Of a stretch of DNA of 64,000 nt, positions 6,899 through 16,323 are shown piece by piece (the stretch's first letter is position 1; each line of letters opens with the position of its first letter). The notes beneath the pieces are model-generated. The model was given only the letters and a program-made list of their open reading frames with translations. It was not told the origin of the DNA and made no database searches. Made by a program: the position numbers and the translations under genes. This DNA comes from Halomonas sp. A40-4 (GTDB lineage: Bacteria; Pseudomonadota; Gammaproteobacteria; Pseudomonadales; Halomonadaceae), in NCBI RefSeq assembly GCF_015767635.1, contig NZ_CP065230.1:3906001-3970000 (forward strand), given 5' to 3'.

Positions 6899-7956
6899 TC
6901 CTGCCCAGGCGTTGCTTGCAGCCGTTCCAGCATGGCCACTAGTGCCTGGACCTGCACGCCTTCACGGGTATCGTGCATCGGGGCTAACTGTGAGGAACGC
7001 TCCGCATAACCCCACCAGTCCCAGCAGCCTTGAGGGTTCATCATGCTGCTCTCCGCCTGGGGATAAAGCACGACCTGCTGATGCAACACTGCCCAGTCAT
7101 TGAGCCCGCTGTGGCGTACAAATGCATCGCCAATCGCGTCTTCATTCATCTGACAGCCGTGAAGTGCCACCGTGACCTGACATCCGCCCTGTTCGCAAAC
7201 TTCGGGTATAAAAACAAAGCCGCTATCGGCCAGCCCGGCCACGGCGAAGTCGGACTGATCAAAGGCGCTTAAGTGACCCTGGCCCTCATCGTTCCTTCCG
7301 CGCTCGGGGTACAGAAAGCGCATCATGGTGCCAGCGACATCGTCATCGCAGGCAAGCAGGTAGCTGCCACCCCCCTGCTGACAGTCGCCCAAGGCTCGTG
7401 GAGGCGGCAACTCATCGTCCAGCCTGACCGGCCAGCCATGGCCGGTGTCTTCACGCCGAACGACGCGCAGCTGATCGGCACCGGACAGCCAGCGCTCCCA
7501 TTGGGCTGCCAATAAATCGCCCAAATCAGGATCCACGACATCGTCATCCTCGCCGTGCCACAAAAACACCCTTAATTGACTGAGCGTTTCCCGTGGCCCC
7601 ACCTGACCTGCCGCCTCGTAGCGGCGACGGCGATTTTCAAGCCTGTCGAGGGATGGCTCGCCGCCCGATGTCGTCATGCAGGTACTCAGCGCCCGGCTTA
7701 ACGAGCCTTCCGCACATCCCCAAGGGCCCGCCGCCAATACGCCCACTGCACTGAAGCGCTCAGGAAAGGCCACGGCCAACTGCGTGGCCATGTACCCACC
7801 GGATGAAATACCCACGACGCTGACAGCCCTCTTGTCAGCGCCTAGCGCGGCTAACGGCTCGGGCGCTGCCTGAACAACCGTCGCTCCCTCCAAGCCACCG
7901 ATAAACAGCAACCCACTGATCCAACAGCGCGGAGATAGACACGACGGCAATGGCAT
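6895..7956 (-). CDS. Exported PHB-depolymerase-like alpha/beta hydrolase, type-2 catalytic order
   Basis: 353 residues from the ATG at 7956; a GTG directly upstream at 7959 is an alternative. A signal peptide covers about residues 1-30 (VVQA-AP). The catalytic set can be placed: lipase box GISSG with Ser51, Asp142 in DDVVDP, His173 in DTGHGWP, and an oxyanion-type LHGCQ at about 266. The oxyanion motif lying C-terminal to the Ser is the permuted order of type-2 poly(3-hydroxybutyrate) depolymerase domains. Eight or so cysteines suggest disulfides and periplasmic or extracellular action. The start codon follows the fkpA stop directly, implying translational coupling with a folding helper. The polymer or ester acted on is not known; a general esterase is possible. 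Confidence 0.75.
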   Translation of the reverse strand: MPLPSCLSPRCWISGLLFIGGLEGATVVQAAPEPLAALGADKRAVSVVGISSGGYMATQLAVAFPERFSAVGVLAAGPWGCAEGSLSRALSTCMTTSGGEPSLDRLENRRRRYEAAGQVGPRETLSQLRVFLWHGEDDDVVDPDLGDLLAAQWERWLSGADQLRVVRREDTGHGWPVRLDDELPPPRALGDCQQGGGSYLLACDDDVAGTMMRFLYPERGRNDEGQGHLSAFDQSDFAVAGLADSGFVFIPEVCEQGGCQVTVALHGCQMNEDAIGDAFVRHSGLNDWAVLHQQVVLYPQAESSMMNPQGCWDWWGYAERSSQLAPMHDTREGVQVQALVAMLERLQATPGQD

Positions 7957-7959
7957 CAC

Positions 7960-8640
7960 CTATTCAACGTCCAACAGTTCTACACGGAAGGTGAGCACCT
8001 CGTTGGGACCAATCGGGCCCTGGCCACTTTCACCGTAGGCTAGGTCGGAAGGGATATACAGCATCCAGCTGTCGCCCACACTCATTGCTTGAAGGGCTTC
8101 TTGCCAACCTTCGATTACCTGATTGACCTGGAAGCTGACCGACTCGCCGCGTTCATAGGAACTATCAAAGACCGTGCCATCCAGCAGCATGCCTTCGTAA
8201 TTCACCTCGACGGTGTCTTCGGGGCCAGGCGACTCGCCCTCGCCTGACTCAAGCACTTCGTACTGGAGGCCTGACTCGGTGACGGTCACCTCATCGCGCT
8301 CGGCGTTTTCGGCGAGGAAGGCTTCACCGGCTTCACGGTTCGCTTCACTGGCTTGCGCCGCTTCCTCCTGGCGGGCCGCCATGGATTGCTCCTGAAAAGC
8401 CATCAATGCTTCGCTCATTTGCGCTTCATCAAGCGCCAGATCATTACCTTCAAACACATCGCGTATGCCGTCGGTAAAGGTGTCGATATCCAGATCTTCG
8501 ACATCGGCCTGCATGCTTTCACCCAGCGTAACGCCCAGGCTATAGGCCAAACGCTCTTCTTCTGTTTCCGGCGCCGCAGCGGCCAAGGGAGCCACCAGTA
8601 GTAAGCCAACCAGGGCCGTTGAGGAAATCGCTACGTTCAT
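7960..8640 (-). CDS. fkpA: Periplasmic FKBP-type peptidyl-prolyl isomerase (FkpA/Mip-like)
   Basis: 226 residues from the ATG at 8640. A signal peptide (about 1-22, APLAAAA-PE) is followed by an FKBP N-terminal dimerisation domain (about 23-110: LAYSLGVTLGESM, then an acidic Glu/Ala-rich helix) and a C-terminal FKBP domain (about 125-226). The C-terminal domain carries YEGMLLDGTVFDSSYERGES, FQVNQVIEGWQEALQAM, and IPSDLAYGESGQGPIGPNEVL, which hold the usual active-site aromatics. The ATG follows AAGGTG; a longer frame upstream has no better start. It is immediately followed by the hydrolase gene at 7956 with no gap. Confidence 0.92.
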   Translation of the reverse strand: MNVAISSTALVGLLLVAPLAAAAPETEEERLAYSLGVTLGESMQADVEDLDIDTFTDGIRDVFEGNDLALDEAQMSEALMAFQEQSMAARQEEAAQASEANREAGEAFLAENAERDEVTVTESGLQYEVLESGEGESPGPEDTVEVNYEGMLLDGTVFDSSYERGESVSFQVNQVIEGWQEALQAMSVGDSWMLYIPSDLAYGESGQGPIGPNEVLTFRVELLDVE

Positions 8641-8716
8641 AGAACACCTTTTTTGCGTGGTGCGAAGCACCGTGATGAGGGTAATGGATGCGTATTGAAA
8701 GGACACTTAAAAGAGT

Positions 8717-8760
8717 AACACCCGCCGCCCCAGGCTGCATCTGCCGAGGCGGCGGGTGTT
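8717..8760 (-). terminator. Strong hairpin terminator downstream of teaD
   Basis: A 13-bp perfect stem AACACCCGCCGCC/GGCGGCGGGTGTT (8717-8729 with 8748-8760) and an 18-nt loop, followed on the minus strand by ACTCTTTT. It separates the tea operon from fkpA. Confidence 0.75.
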
Positions 8761-8790
8761 ATTACCCGGCGATATCTCCGGGGAAGAGCG

Positions 8791-9234
8791 TTACACCACC
8801 ATCGTGGGGCAGTGAGCTGAGCCTGCCACTCGCTGGGAAACACTGCCCAACAACAGGTTTTTATCGCCGTTGGTGCCTTGGGCACCGATAACGATCAAGT
8901 CACACTCACGTTTGCGGGCAAAGCGAACGATGGTTCGCGATGGTCGACCTCCCTTGACGAAGGCCCGCACGCTCCCGCTATCAGCCCCCATCTCTATCGC
9001 ATGGGACTTGGCGTGTACCGCGATTTCCGTGGCGTACTCCTTCAACGCATCGTCAGGAATGTCCAGCTTGCTGGGCCGCACCATGGAAAGCGATGCCTCA
9101 AGCAGGCTGTGGTGCTTGAACACACATAGCAAGTACAGCTCTGCGCCGGTCAGCATGTGCAGGCCTACGGCTTTCTCAAGCGCCTTGAGGGCGCCCTTGG
9201 AGCCATCCACCGGCACTAATATGCGGTTGAACAT
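8791..9234 (-). CDS. teaD: Universal stress protein TeaD, regulator of the ectoine transporter
   Basis: 147-residue single-domain Usp: [19 protein letters not shown] at the N-terminus, an ATP-binding G-x2-G-x9-GS-type loop ([17 protein letters not shown]), and a final CPTMVV strand. In Halomonas elongata TeaD is an ATP-binding Usp encoded as the last gene of the TeaABC locus that negatively affects ectoine uptake. The same gene order is present here: 21 nt after teaC, with AAGGAG before the ATG. Assignment rests on the family plus position next to unmistakable teaA. A stem-loop terminator follows. Confidence 0.88.
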   Translation of the reverse strand: MFNRILVPVDGSKGALKALEKAVGLHMLTGAELYLLCVFKHHSLLEASLSMVRPSKLDIPDDALKEYATEIAVHAKSHAIEMGADSGSVRAFVKGGRPSRTIVRFARKRECDLIVIGAQGTNGDKNLLLGSVSQRVAGSAHCPTMVV

Positions 9235-9255
9235 TGGCGTTCTCCTTGTGACGAC

Positions 9256-10539
9256 TTAGCGAAACGCTATATCGCGCAGGAACAGGGCAATTTGCGGGAA
9301 CATGATCAGGAGCACGGCCGCCAGAATCAACATAAAGATAAACGGCGGGGTGCCCTTGATCACATCCCAATACGGGCGCTTGAAGATCGCAATGGCGGTA
9401 AAGATATCGCACCCAAAGGGCGGCGTCGCCGAGCCGATGGCCACCTGCAGGGTAATCAAAATCCCGACCAAAACAGGATCCAGCCCGGTGGAGGCAATTG
9501 CTGGCGCAAAGATGGGTGTCAGTACCAGGATCACCACAATCGGGTCGACAAACATGCATGCCACGAAGAACGCGATACAAATGGCAATCAGCACGCCGGT
9601 GGGGCCTGCTTCATTGACGCCCACTGCCTCCAGAATCGCCTGGGGAATCTGCGCAAACGAGATGATCCACGAAAAGCTGTTACCCACGGCCACCAGAATA
9701 AACACCACGGCGGTAATCAAGCCCGTCGATTTGGCAATGGCGTAAATATCATTCACTTTCAGCGAACGGAATACCAGAAACTCGAGGAAGACGGCATACA
9801 GCACACAGGCCGCAGCAGCTTCAGTGGGGCTGAAAATACCGCCATAAATACCGCCAACGATAATGACCGGGAAACCCAGCGGCCAAAGCGCCATGCGCAC
9901 GGCCCTACCGCGCTCTCCCCAGGTCGACTTTGGCTCGGTAGGGACGTTTTTCACCGTCGCATAAATCATGCTGTAGGCAGCGAACATCATCAGAATCATC
10001 AAGCCAGGTCCGATCCCGGCAATAAACAGCTCACCAATAGACGTACCTGAAATGACCCCGTAGATAATCATGCCGATACTCGGCGGAATCAAAAAGGCAA
10101 TATCACTGGAGTTGATAATCAACGCCAGAGTGAACGAATCCGAATACCCCGCTTTCAACATACGCGGCCGCAACGGCGAACCAACGGCCACCACCGTGGC
10201 CTGCGTCGATCCCGACACTGCCCCGAACAGCGTACACGAAGCGGCCGTGCTGACGGCCAGGCCGCCTTTCACATGGCCGATAAACGACATGACCATGTCG
10301 ATCAGCCGACTGGCTGACTGGCCCCGGGTCATGATATCGGCGGCCAGAATAAACATCGGTACCGCGATCAGCGATGCGGGACGTATCCCCGCCATCATCT
10401 GCTGAATCAGGGTTTCCATCTGCCCCAGCCCGTTGAACATCATGTAAAAGCCAATGGCCGAGGCGGTGATCAACGGGATCATCATCGGAAAGCCCAGCAA
10501 CAGCAGGGCAATCATCGTAGTGACCATTATTGTCGTCAT
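9256..10539 (-). CDS. teaC: Ectoine TRAP transporter large permease TeaC
   Basis: 427-residue DctM-type integral membrane protein with about 12 helices, the sodium-coupled transport subunit of the TeaABC system for ectoine and hydroxyectoine. Typical DctM features include FPMMIPLITASAIG near the N-terminus, the GAVSGSTQATVVAVGS loop, FLIPPSIGMIIYG, the TEAAAACVLYA block and the late GSATPPFGCDIF motif. The ATG at 10539 follows AGGGGAACCGCT. It lies 30 nt downstream of teaB and 21 nt upstream of teaD. Confidence 0.93.
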   Translation of the reverse strand: MTTIMVTTMIALLLLGFPMMIPLITASAIGFYMMFNGLGQMETLIQQMMAGIRPASLIAVPMFILAADIMTRGQSASRLIDMVMSFIGHVKGGLAVSTAASCTLFGAVSGSTQATVVAVGSPLRPRMLKAGYSDSFTLALIINSSDIAFLIPPSIGMIIYGVISGTSIGELFIAGIGPGLMILMMFAAYSMIYATVKNVPTEPKSTWGERGRAVRMALWPLGFPVIIVGGIYGGIFSPTEAAAACVLYAVFLEFLVFRSLKVNDIYAIAKSTGLITAVVFILVAVGNSFSWIISFAQIPQAILEAVGVNEAGPTGVLIAICIAFFVACMFVDPIVVILVLTPIFAPAIASTGLDPVLVGILITLQVAIGSATPPFGCDIFTAIAIFKRPYWDVIKGTPPFIFMLILAAVLLIMFPQIALFLRDIAFR

Positions 10540-10569
10540 AGCGGTTCCCCTAGGCAGCGTTGCCCTGCG

Positions 10570-11148
10570 TTAGACTTCCGTTTCGGTATCTTTATAACCA
10601 TCCACCACCCCGGTGGAGAGGTACACATCCCGGGAGGTCATGTTCTTAATTGCCGTTAGCAGGTATTGAATGCCGGTAATCAAAAAGCCCATCGGTACCC
10701 AGAGATAAATGATCCAGATGGGTAGCCCCAAGGATGGCAGCACGCGCCCTTTGCTATACAAATCGATGATGTAAAACACCGAGTAGTAAAGCAAAAAGAA
10801 CATGACCATCGAGGTAAACAAGGCAATGACGATCATCAGTAATTTGCGACCTCCAGTGGGGAGGGCATCGTAGATGGCCGACATGCGAATATGCCGACCG
10901 TGCCGGGCGGCGTAGCCAATACCGGCAAACGTAATCATGATAATCAGGATACGGTTAATCTCACCTGTAAACATGATGCTGTGGCCGAACACAAAGCGTG
11001 TAACCACGTTAGTGACCGTATTCAGAGCCATGAGCAAAACACCCATCGCCAAAATGACGGCTTCTAATTTGCTGATAGCTGTATCAATCACCCCTAAAAA
11101 ACCGGGCAAGCCAGAGCGGTAGCTTTTCTCAGACTCTTCTTCGGTCAT
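10570..11148 (-). CDS. teaB: Ectoine TRAP transporter small permease TeaB
   Basis: 192 residues from the ATG at 11148, chosen because AAAGGAG lies 7 nt upstream; the open frame extends to 11232 without a ribosome site. It has four membrane segments of the DctQ type, with [19 protein letters not shown] after helix 1 and [16 protein letters not shown] between helices 2 and 3, the usual DctQ signature area. It forms the membrane complex with TeaC. It is separated from teaA by 257 nt containing a stable hairpin, and is 30 nt from teaC. Confidence 0.91.
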   Translation of the reverse strand: MTEEESEKSYRSGLPGFLGVIDTAISKLEAVILAMGVLLMALNTVTNVVTRFVFGHSIMFTGEINRILIIMITFAGIGYAARHGRHIRMSAIYDALPTGGRKLLMIVIALFTSMVMFFLLYYSVFYIIDLYSKGRVLPSLGLPIWIIYLWVPMGFLITGIQYLLTAIKNMTSRDVYLSTGVVDGYKDTETEV

Positions 11149-11340
11149 GGCCGGACTCCTTTTATCACGCAGCCTTGCGCTAGCGATTTCACCTTTCCAC
11201 ACCGATCTAAATGCCGGAAATTGTTGTGCCATCCACGGCTAACATAATTAGCCTAGCGGTAACCCAACGTTACTGGTTCAACGCTGGATGAACGAATTAC
11301 TTTCCAACAAGCGAATTGATATTGCTATTGATCATATGAG

Positions 11341-11367
11341 AAAGGGGCAGCCGCTGGCCGCCCCTTT
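11341..11367 (-). terminator. Hairpin between teaA and teaB (partial terminator or attenuator)
   Basis: An 8-bp stem AAAGGGGC/GCCCCTTT (11341-11348 with 11360-11367), 38 nt after the teaA stop. On the minus strand it is followed by CTCATATG rather than a T-run. It probably acts as a leaky terminator or 3' stabiliser, giving more binding protein than permease. Confidence 0.5.
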
Positions 11368-11405
11368 GGTCCTTCCGTTGCAGCACCTTGTATGGCGAGG
11401 GCTGC

Positions 11406-12428
11406 TTATTCTTCGTCGCTGGAGACTTCTTCCAAGTCTTCCTTGAACTGATTGAGCAACTCTTCACCGCGCTCACCGGTCATTTCCAGAAATGCTTCCT
11501 CAACCTGAGGCGCACGTTCACGGAAGGCCTGAATCTGCTCTTCATTCAAACGCGTGACGGTGACTTCGTCAGAGGCTTCCTGAATTTTGGCAAGCGATTC
11601 TTCGGCTAAGCCCTGGATATGCTCGATGGTATGATCATAAGCCACTTCAGAGGCTTCCTGGACCAGTTGCTGATCTTCTTCGGAAAGACCTTCGTAGAAG
11701 TCCTGGTTGGCCATCATCGCAGTGGTAAACCAGCCGTGACCGGTAAAGGTCAGGTGCGGAGACACTTCATACAGACCGCCGGACTCGATCCAGAAAATCG
11801 GGTTTTCTTGACCGTCGATAACGCCGGTCTGTAGGCCACCATAGACTTCACCCCAAGGCAACGGCGTTGGCGTAGCCCCGAACGCGTCGTAGGTTTCCGA
11901 CAACAGCGGGTTGGTCATGGTACGGATTTTCTTGTTATCCAGCCCCTCGGGAGAGGTGAACGGCTCGTTGGTCGTCACGACCATCTCACCTTCCGGATAC
12001 ATTTGCAGTAGCTCTAAGCCTTGCTCAGCATAAAGCTCTGGGAACATCTCGTTGATGGCTTCGCTCTCGTCGAAGAACTCAAGTACGGTTTCTTCGTCGG
12101 TGGGAAGCAGGTAGGGAATGAAAAAGATTTGTGCTTCAGGGATGAGCGAGCCGGTGAAACCAGGCGACTGGTTGACGAACTGGAGAATACCGTTCTGGGT
12201 CTGCTCCATGATGTCATCGGACTCGCCCAGCTCGCCAAAGCGATAGACCTGGACGGTATGATCGGAATTGTCTTCGATGTGCTCTTTGAACGCATAGGCG
12301 AAAACGTCCTGAACATCACCTTCATATTCTTCGTGCGCGTAACGCCAGTTGTCTGCCTGAGCGACGCCCGACATACCAACCAACAGTGCACTGACGCTCG
12401 CCGTCGTTACTAACTTGCTTGCCTTCAT
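11406..12428 (-). CDS. teaA: Ectoine-binding periplasmic protein TeaA
   Basis: 340 residues, nearly the same length as H. elongata TeaA (341) and collinear with it from memory: signal peptide (about 1-24, GVAQA-DN), then DNWRYAHEEYEGDVQDVFA, RFGELGESDDIMEQTQNG, FVNQSPGFTGSLIP, the ligand-contact region PTPLPWGEVYGGLQTG, and DGQENPIFWIESGGLYEVS. It binds ectoine and hydroxyectoine in the periplasm and delivers them to TeaBC. The ATG at 12428 has AAGGGG 8 nt upstream. The upstream region 12429-12598 should hold the osmoregulated promoter; I see inverted repeats there but no clear boxes. The protein is strongly acidic. Confidence 0.96.
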   Translation of the reverse strand: MKASKLVTTASVSALLVGMSGVAQADNWRYAHEEYEGDVQDVFAYAFKEHIEDNSDHTVQVYRFGELGESDDIMEQTQNGILQFVNQSPGFTGSLIPEAQIFFIPYLLPTDEETVLEFFDESEAINEMFPELYAEQGLELLQMYPEGEMVVTTNEPFTSPEGLDNKKIRTMTNPLLSETYDAFGATPTPLPWGEVYGGLQTGVIDGQENPIFWIESGGLYEVSPHLTFTGHGWFTTAMMANQDFYEGLSEEDQQLVQEASEVAYDHTIEHIQGLAEESLAKIQEASDEVTVTRLNEEQIQAFRERAPQVEEAFLEMTGERGEELLNQFKEDLEEVSSDEE

Positions 12429-12598
12429 GCGGTGTTCCCCTTGCAGTGGTAAGCGCGCTGTACGAGTGCGCAGGAATCTGCTTTGATCGGCGCGTCTCAC
12501 AACGCGCAGTGTTGTGGCCACTGTGCAATCGCTGAATGGCGCTGCACATCTCAGAGGCCGAATAACAGTTAGTTATTCAAAAGCAGCTAATTTTCAGG

Positions 12599-13186
12599 CT
12601 AGCGCGCCCGCCGTAAGGGGTCAAGTTGCTGACCTAGCACGCTAAAGGCGTGTTGAAGGGCCTGTCGTGTTTTTGACCCACAACCTTCCATTTTCGCATC
12701 TTGTGGCAATAAAACGTTTTCTTGCAGCCATCTTCCCGTATCTTGCGAGCTAACTGGCACATTTCTCAGGCGTGCAGTGGGCTGCTCGTTGTCCAATGCC
12801 CACGTTTGCCAACGTTGAAGGTTTTCACGCTCGGCGAGCAGCTCTGCCTGTTTGATCCGCTCACGCAGGGCGGTAACGGTCTCACTTGAGGCATCGTGAT
12901 GCTTTAAATCGCGCCTTAGCCCGCGCAGCACTTCTGTCACCCCAGTCTGCCAATCACGGCGCGCCTGGCGCAGCGCTTCAAGCGACTCTGGTAACGCCTC
13001 GAGTCCATGCACATACAGCCAGCCATGAAACAACAGCTCGCAGACATCCACGCCTGCGTCGTCCTGTAGCGTCAGGCACGCCTGCTCGACGCCGGGGCGA
13101 CTATAAAAGGTTAGCGCGAAATCCCACAGCGGTGTCTGCTGAAGCGCCGCGAATCGGGTAGAATCAAGCGCACTAGAATCTGGCAT
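12599..13186 (-). CDS. TIGR02444 family protein (DUF2390)
   Basis: 195 residues from the ATG at 13186; the frame extends to 13225 but would then overlap the divergent yheS start. The N-terminal half has the conserved LWDFALTFYSRPGVEQACLTL and DAGVDVCELLFHGWL blocks of this gammaproteobacterial family of unknown function. The C-terminal half is a charged helix region (about 100-195). It is commonly found next to yheS in pseudomonad relatives, as here, divergently with 29 bp between the starts. No function is assigned. Confidence 0.82.
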   Translation of the reverse strand: MPDSSALDSTRFAALQQTPLWDFALTFYSRPGVEQACLTLQDDAGVDVCELLFHGWLYVHGLEALPESLEALRQARRDWQTGVTEVLRGLRRDLKHHDASSETVTALRERIKQAELLAERENLQRWQTWALDNEQPTARLRNVPVSSQDTGRWLQENVLLPQDAKMEGCGSKTRQALQHAFSVLGQQLDPLRRAR

Positions 13187-13215
13187 TGTATGACCCACCT
13201 TATTCGGGAGAACGC

Positions 13216-15162
13216 ATGATCGCACTGCGCCAAGTCGCCCTGCAACGCGGCACGCAAACGTTACTCGACAACGCCGACCTCACCCTACCCGACGGGGTGA
13301 AAGCGGGGATTATCGGGGCTAACGGTGCAGGCAAATCGAGCCTCTTTAAACTACTCCTGGGCGAACTCGGCCCGGACCAGGGCGACGTCGAACTGAGCGG
13401 TGGACAGCGTATCGCTCACATGGCTCAGGAGGTCGATGCGCTGGACCGGCCGATTATCGAGTATGTACTGGATGGCGACATCGCCCTTCGCCAGGCCGAA
13501 ACGGACCTACAGGCCGCCAGGGATGCAGGGCATGCCCACCGGGAGGCTGAACTGCACGGCTTGATTGAAACCCTCGACGGTTATCGCGCCGAATCCCGCG
13601 CAGCACAGCTGCTGGTCGGGCTCGGCTTTTTTCAGGCGGACCTCGATCGACCGCTTTCGGCGTTTTCCGGGGGCTGGCGGATGCGCGTCAACCTGGCCCG
13701 CACGCTGTTCATGCCCTCCGACCTGCTACTGCTCGATGAGCCCACCAACCACCTGGACCTTGATGCGTTGCTGTGGCTGGAGCAATGGCTCACCCGCTAT
13801 CCCGGCACATTGCTGTTGATTTCCCACGACCGCGATTTTCTTGATGCCGTCTGCGATCACATTGTGCATATGCATCACCAAACGATGGAACTTTACCGCG
13901 GCAACTATTCACTTTTTGAGCGCACCCGCGCCGAAAAGCTTGCCCTCCAGCGGGCAGAAGCCGCCAAGCAGCAGGCACGACGCGAGGAAATCGAGCGCTT
14001 TATCGCGCGTTTCCGTGCCCAGGCCACCAAGGCCAAGCAGGCCCAAAGCCGCGTCAAGATGCTGGAGCGCATGGAAGATATTGCCGTCGCCCATGTCGAT
14101 TCGCCCTTTCATTTCACCCTGCCCGCCTCGGATAAAACCTCTCACCCGCTACTGGTGCTCGACCAGGCCACGCTGGGTTATCGCGGCGATGCGGGCGATA
14201 TCGTCCAGCTAGACAAGGTCAATGTTACCCTCCTGCCGGGTAGTCGGATCGGTCTGCTAGGCCCCAACGGGGCGGGTAAATCAACGCTGATCAAATCACT
14301 CACTGGCGAGCTCGAATTGCTGAATGGCAAGCGGGTGCCCGGCGAGCACTTGGCGATTGGTTACTTTGCCCAGCATCAGTTGGAAGGGCTCGACGTGACC
14401 ACCACCCCATTCGTGCATGTACAGCGGCTATCGCCCACCGTCAGCGACCAGGAAATCCGCAACTTCCTGGGTGGGTTCGGCTTTAAAGGCGACGACGCCT
14501 TTGGTCAGGTAGTCACCTTTTCAGGCGGCGAGAAGGCGCGTTTGGCGCTGGCCCTGGTGGCGTGGCAAAAACCCAACCTGCTGCTGCTGGATGAGCCCAC
14601 CAACCACCTGGACCTGGAAATGCGTGAGGCACTGACCCAGGCGCTGGCCAGCTTCGAAGGCACCGTCATCCTGGTATCCCACGACCGTCACCTGCTGCGC
14701 GCCACGGTGGATGAGTTCTGGCGGGTCGCCGACCATCGCGTCGAGCCTTTTGATGGCGACCTGGACGACTACCGAGCGTGGCTGAAAGCACGCCTTGAAG
14801 AAAGCCGCCGCGACAGCCGCAGCGAGAAAAACGAACGCCAGGCCCAACAGCCCAGCGGTGATCGCAAGGCGGCTCGCAAAGCAGCCGCTGAATTACGTGA
14901 GAAGTTGCGTCCACTGAAAAAGCAGCGTGACCAAGCGGAAAAAGCGATGGAGAAAACCCAGCAGTCACTGGAAAAGGTCGAGGAAATACTGGCCGACCCT
15001 GAGCTTTACACCGACAACGCTCGAAAAGCTGAATTGACCGATGCCCTGGCCCGCCAAGCTGATATCAAGGCGCGCTTGAACGACGCCGAAGCCGAGTGGC
15101 TGGCCGCCGAGGAGGCACTGGAAGCCATGGAAGCTGAGTTAGTGGCCAGCGAGAACGCCTGA
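13216..15162 (+). CDS. yheS: ABC-F family ATPase YheS
   Basis: 648 residues from the ATG at 13216 (GGGAG upstream); E. coli YheS is 637. It has two nucleotide-binding domains: Walker A GANGAGKS (34-41) and GPNGAGKS (about 350), ABC signatures FSGGWRMRV (about 150) and FSGGEKARL (about 434), two LLLLDEPTNHLDL Walker B segments, and HD switch motifs in SHDRDFLD and SHDRHLLR. The linker between domains is KATKAKQAQSRVKMLERM, followed by a C-terminal coiled coil (about 535-640). There are no membrane segments, so it is a cytoplasmic ribosome-associated translation factor rather than a transporter. Monocistronic and divergent from the TIGR02444 gene; dtd converges 8 nt downstream. Confidence 0.95.
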   Translation: MIALRQVALQRGTQTLLDNADLTLPDGVKAGIIGANGAGKSSLFKLLLGELGPDQGDVELSGGQRIAHMAQEVDALDRPIIEYVLDGDIALRQAETDLQAARDAGHAHREAELHGLIETLDGYRAESRAAQLLVGLGFFQADLDRPLSAFSGGWRMRVNLARTLFMPSDLLLLDEPTNHLDLDALLWLEQWLTRYPGTLLLISHDRDFLDAVCDHIVHMHHQTMELYRGNYSLFERTRAEKLALQRAEAAKQQARREEIERFIARFRAQATKAKQAQSRVKMLERMEDIAVAHVDSPFHFTLPASDKTSHPLLVLDQATLGYRGDAGDIVQLDKVNVTLLPGSRIGLLGPNGAGKSTLIKSLTGELELLNGKRVPGEHLAIGYFAQHQLEGLDVTTTPFVHVQRLSPTVSDQEIRNFLGGFGFKGDDAFGQVVTFSGGEKARLALALVAWQKPNLLLLDEPTNHLDLEMREALTQALASFEGTVILVSHDRHLLRATVDEFWRVADHRVEPFDGDLDDYRAWLKARLEESRRDSRSEKNERQAQQPSGDRKAARKAAAELREKLRPLKKQRDQAEKAMEKTQQSLEKVEEILADPELYTDNARKAELTDALARQADIKARLNDAEAEWLAAEEALEAMEAELVASENA

Positions 15163-15170
15163 AGACCCGC

Positions 15171-15608
15171 TCAGCTCTCCAGCAAGAAGGTCACCGGCCC
15201 GTCGTTCACCAGCGAAACCTGCATATTGCCGCCAAACTCGCCGGTAGCGACGTTCTGCCAGGCGGATTGCGCCTGGGCCACCAGATAGTTAAACAGCTGC
15301 TCGCCTTCATCGGGGGGCGCGGCACTGGAAAAACTGGGCCGCAGGCCTTTATGGGTATCAGCGGCCAGAGTGAACTGTGACACCAGTAGCAGGCCGCCCT
15401 CGGCCTGTTGCACATTCAGATTCATCTTGCCATTGGCATCGCTGAACACACGGTAGTTCAGCAACTTGTGCAACAGCTTGTCGGCATCCGCCTGGCTATC
15501 GCCCTTTTCAATGCCCACCAGCGCCAACAGCCCGTGGTCAATGGCGCCCACGGTATCACCCTCGATATCAACGCTTGCCCGAGTTACCCGCTGAATCAAT
15601 GCTTTCAC
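15171..15608 (-). CDS. dtd: D-aminoacyl-tRNA deacylase
   Basis: 145 residues with a GTG start at 15608 (GAGG upstream), exactly the E. coli Dtd length. It hydrolyses D-aminoacyl-tRNA to recycle mischarged tRNA. Diagnostic motifs are [17 protein letters not shown] N-terminus, [12 protein letters not shown] with the SQ-TL catalytic segment, and the cross-subunit [11 protein letters not shown] at the C-terminus with the Gly-cisPro. It lies 51 nt downstream of the chalcone-isomerase-like gene and may share its transcript. Confidence 0.96.
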   Translation of the reverse strand: MKALIQRVTRASVDIEGDTVGAIDHGLLALVGIEKGDSQADADKLLHKLLNYRVFSDANGKMNLNVQQAEGGLLLVSQFTLAADTHKGLRPSFSSAAPPDEGEQLFNYLVAQAQSAWQNVATGEFGGNMQVSLVNDGPVTFLLES

Positions 15609-15659
15609 GCTATGCCTCGCTCGCAAAAGCGCCAGTATAACGCGCTTGCCAATACCTGA

Positions 15660-16253
15660 TTACCGCCCTAATAGCGCATCGCGGAAGTCTTCACCCAGAG
15701 GACGTTCGCCTAGCCAGATACCAAAGAGAGCACTGGCCAGTTCTGCATTACCGCCCTCGAATAGAATCTCGCCATTCAATGCCAAGCGCAGCGTATCGCC
15801 GTCCCAGCTCAAGACATAGCGGTCCTGTGGCTCGACATCCTGATAACGTTGGTTAAAGGTATTAATATCGGCTTCCAGCTGCGAGTACTCATAGGCGGTC
15901 AGGTTTTTTTGCAGCGTTTCTGTGGTGGCGTCGGCAAACTCTTCGGCCTCGATATCATGGAAGTAAGCTAACTCGAGGCGGCGGGGTATATCGCTTTGCG
16001 GCTGGGGATCAGTCTCGCCTTCTGCCTGGTAATACGCCCCGGCATAGGCGGTCCAGATCATGTAGGTAAAAACGCCGCTGCCGATAAGCGCATAGCGCTG
16101 GCCGTTCTCTTCCAGGGTTCGCTCGAAGCGCTCACCTTTTTCGCTGACTGTCTGCGCCCAAAGGTCTGAAGACCCAAACAGCAGCAACGCGCCCGCCAGC
16201 CATACACCAACGCGATACCCGCAAGGCTTGAGAAAACCGACATGTAACGACAT
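15660..16253 (-). CDS. Exported chalcone-isomerase-like protein
   Basis: 197 residues from the ATG at 16253. An N-terminal hydrophobic segment (about 12-33, ending SDLWA-QT) looks like a signal peptide. The mature part has YALIGSGVFTYMIWTAYAGAYY and PRRLELAYFHDIEAEEFADATTETL, the blocks that define bacterial CHI-like proteins (Chalcone_3 type), and a final GIWLGERPLGEDFRDALLG. The bacterial family lacks proven isomerase activity and its role is unknown. Single gene in front of dtd. Confidence 0.82.
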   Translation of the reverse strand: MSLHVGFLKPCGYRVGVWLAGALLLFGSSDLWAQTVSEKGERFERTLEENGQRYALIGSGVFTYMIWTAYAGAYYQAEGETDPQPQSDIPRRLELAYFHDIEAEEFADATTETLQKNLTAYEYSQLEADINTFNQRYQDVEPQDRYVLSWDGDTLRLALNGEILFEGGNAELASALFGIWLGERPLGEDFRDALLGR

Positions 16254-16323
16254 AGCAAGGCACCTCTTATTGTTGCAAGACAGCACCTATACTACATAAA
16301 AACCAAATAAAAGTTCCGTATAA

